Shown piece after piece: positions 63,189 through 64,000 of a stretch of DNA of 64,000 nucleotides. The stretch is from DATAEG01 sp051001975 (lineage in GTDB: Bacteria > Actinomycetota > Actinomycetes > Mycobacteriales > Jatrophihabitantaceae): positions 10,636 through 74,635 of the forward strand of contig JBPCMU010000070.1 in the NCBI GenBank assembly GCA_051001975.1, written 5' to 3'. Position 1 is the first letter of the stretch. The number at the start of each line of letters is the position of its first letter. Made by a program: the position numbers and the translations under genes. The notes under the pieces were generated by a model. The model saw only the letters and a list, made by a program, of their open reading frames with translations, did no database searches and was not told the DNA's origin.

Positions 63189-64000
63189 TCAGAACGGCGG
63201 CGGGTCGGGGTCGTCGACTGGCTCGGGTGGCGATTCCGGTGGCCTGAGGTCGACCGTCGTCGGTAGCGGGTCGGGCCGGGTCTGGAATTGATGGCCGGTT
63301 GGACTGGTCCAGATGGTCGATCCGTCGGGTTGTCGCTCCGGGAGCCACTCGGCTTCGTGTTTGCACCGATGATGCCGCCGGCAGAGTGGGTGCAGGTTCC
63401 CTTCGCAGGTGGTTCCGCCGTCTTTCGCTGAGACGCGGTGGTCTAGGTCGCAGGCGACTGCTGGGCGGGTGCAGGAGGTGAAGGTGCAGGTCTGGTCTCG
63501 GGCGATGATGAACGCCGCCAGCCGCGCTGGTGGCCGGTAGACGTTGCTGCCGTAGTCCAACAGGCGGCCGTGGTCGTCGGTGATCAGCCGCCGCCAGGTA
63601 CCGCTCTCATCCTGAGCGATCCGGCGGGCCATTTGGGCGGGGATCGGTCCGTACCCGGCCAGCTCACCGGGCTGCTCATCCAACCCGAGCAGCGTGGACG
63701 CCGCGACCGTCAGCTGCACCGCCGGCCGGGCGCCGTGGCGGCGGGTGAGGTGCGGGTCGCCGAGGATCGTTTCGGCCATCGTGACGAGTGCGTCGGCGCG
63801 GCGCTGATCCGCGGTCCTCGGGTCGCCGCCTTTCCCGAACACCGCCTCGCATGCGAGGGAGTCGATCGCGGTCATCAGACAAGCGGCACCGTCGGTGGGG
63901 AGGTACGCCCAGACAGAGCTCATCCCATGCGGCTCCGGAGTACACACCACCCGCCGCTCGGCCAGCGCGTCAGCATGCTTCTCGGCCTCACCGGCCGGAT
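63189..64000 (-). CDS. DUF222/HNH endonuclease domain protein (5' end outside window)
   Basis: The frame stays open to the window edge; a GTG at 63950 is internal, since PAGEAEKHADALAERRV precedes it in the same frame. DUF222-type helical sequence (TDGAACLMTAIDSLACEAV; DQRRADALVTMAETIL) is followed by the HNH motif DLDHRVSAKDGGTTCEGNLHPLCRRHHRCKHE, with Cys ligands in CTFTSCTRPAVAC. These 13E12-like proteins occur in multiple copies in actinobacterial genomes, often beside mobile elements. Role uncertain; a nuclease of selfish or defence character is possible. The C-terminal tail is Pro/Asp-rich. Confidence 0.9.
   Translation of the reverse strand, partial: PAGEAEKHADALAERRVVCTPEPHGMSSVWAYLPTDGAACLMTAIDSLACEAVFGKGGDPRTADQRRADALVTMAETILGDPHLTRRHGARPAVQLTVAASTLLGLDEQPGELAGYGPIPAQMARRIAQDESGTWRRLITDDHGRLLDYGSNVYRPPARLAAFIIARDQTCTFTSCTRPAVACDLDHRVSAKDGGTTCEGNLHPLCRRHHRCKHEAEWLPERQPDGSTIWTSPTGHQFQTRPDPLPTTVDLRPPESPPEPVDDPDPPPF

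Noticed and set aside
63189..64000. DUF222/HNH gene as sign of a prophage or insertion element
   Set aside because: No terminal repeats, integrase or phage genes are visible inside the window; the gene family is dispersed in actinobacteria.

Overview
The window reads as chromosomal DNA of a high-GC actinobacterium. The supporting signs are RbpA, WhiA, OpcA and DUF4032 genes, frequent GTG starts, many 4-bp ATGA/GTGA overlaps, TANNNT -10 boxes, and a DUF222/HNH gene of the 13E12-like type. Gene order also fits: uvrC-rapZ-yvcK-whiA-gap-pgk-tpiA-secG-rbpA converge on tkt-tal-pgi-zwf-opcA-pgl, which closely resembles the arrangement known in mycobacteria and streptomycetes. I cannot place it below order level. 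There is no phage, insertion sequence, CRISPR array, rRNA or tRNA that I can support.

Layout. 1-3 kb (minus): a cut-off membrane esterase, a DUF445 protein and an ATP-grasp protein. 3.1-5.1 kb: a large Gln/Pro-rich membrane-anchored protein on its own. 5.1-8.0 kb (minus): heme O synthase ctaB, then an ArsR-type repressor with a co-translated MFS exporter; a perfect 30-bp palindrome overlies the repressor promoter. 8.2-16.6 kb (plus): both branches of the pentose phosphate pathway. 16.7-25.8 kb (minus): lower glycolysis, secG, rbpA and the whiA/yvcK/rapZ/uvrC block. 25.9-36.6 kb: MmcQ/YjbR protein, adenosine deaminase, MFS, TetR, uvrA, a collapsed AbiEi/DUF559-type pseudogene, DUF4032, a metallo-beta-lactamase-fold protein, a cis-prenyltransferase and an epimerase. 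36.6-41.8 kb: ung, an aldo/keto reductase and a Ugp-like ABC importer without its ATPase. 41.9-48.4 kb: accessory genes, namely a four-repeat protein, an L,D-transpeptidase, small ABM and VOC proteins, psuG-psuK and a frameshifted acetyltransferase. 48.4-51.4 kb: uvrB and an EEP-family hydrolase. 51.4-54.9 kb: a STAND ATPase regulator divergent from a secreted beta-propeller-like protein. 54.9-57.9 kb: a TPP-riboswitch-controlled ykoE-ykoD-ykoC transporter. 58.0-62.4 kb: glgX/treX-treY. The end holds a PH-domain protein, a small membrane protein and a cut-off DUF222/HNH gene.

How the genes work together. Zwf/OpcA, Pgl, Tkt, Tal and Pgi supply NADPH and pentoses and feed GAPDH, PGK and TPI on the facing operon. 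GlgX/TreX and TreY handle glycogen and maltooligosaccharide to trehalose, although TreZ is not here. PsuG/PsuK salvage pseudouridine to uracil and ribose 5-phosphate. UvrA, UvrB, UvrC and Ung give excision repair.

The most unusual item is the 623-residue protein at 41899-43770. I read it as four diverged copies of one domain, the last and clearest resembling YezG/DUF600 immunity proteins, so it is a candidate polyimmunity-type protein with no toxin beside it. This is inference from sequence pattern and needs a profile search or a structure model.
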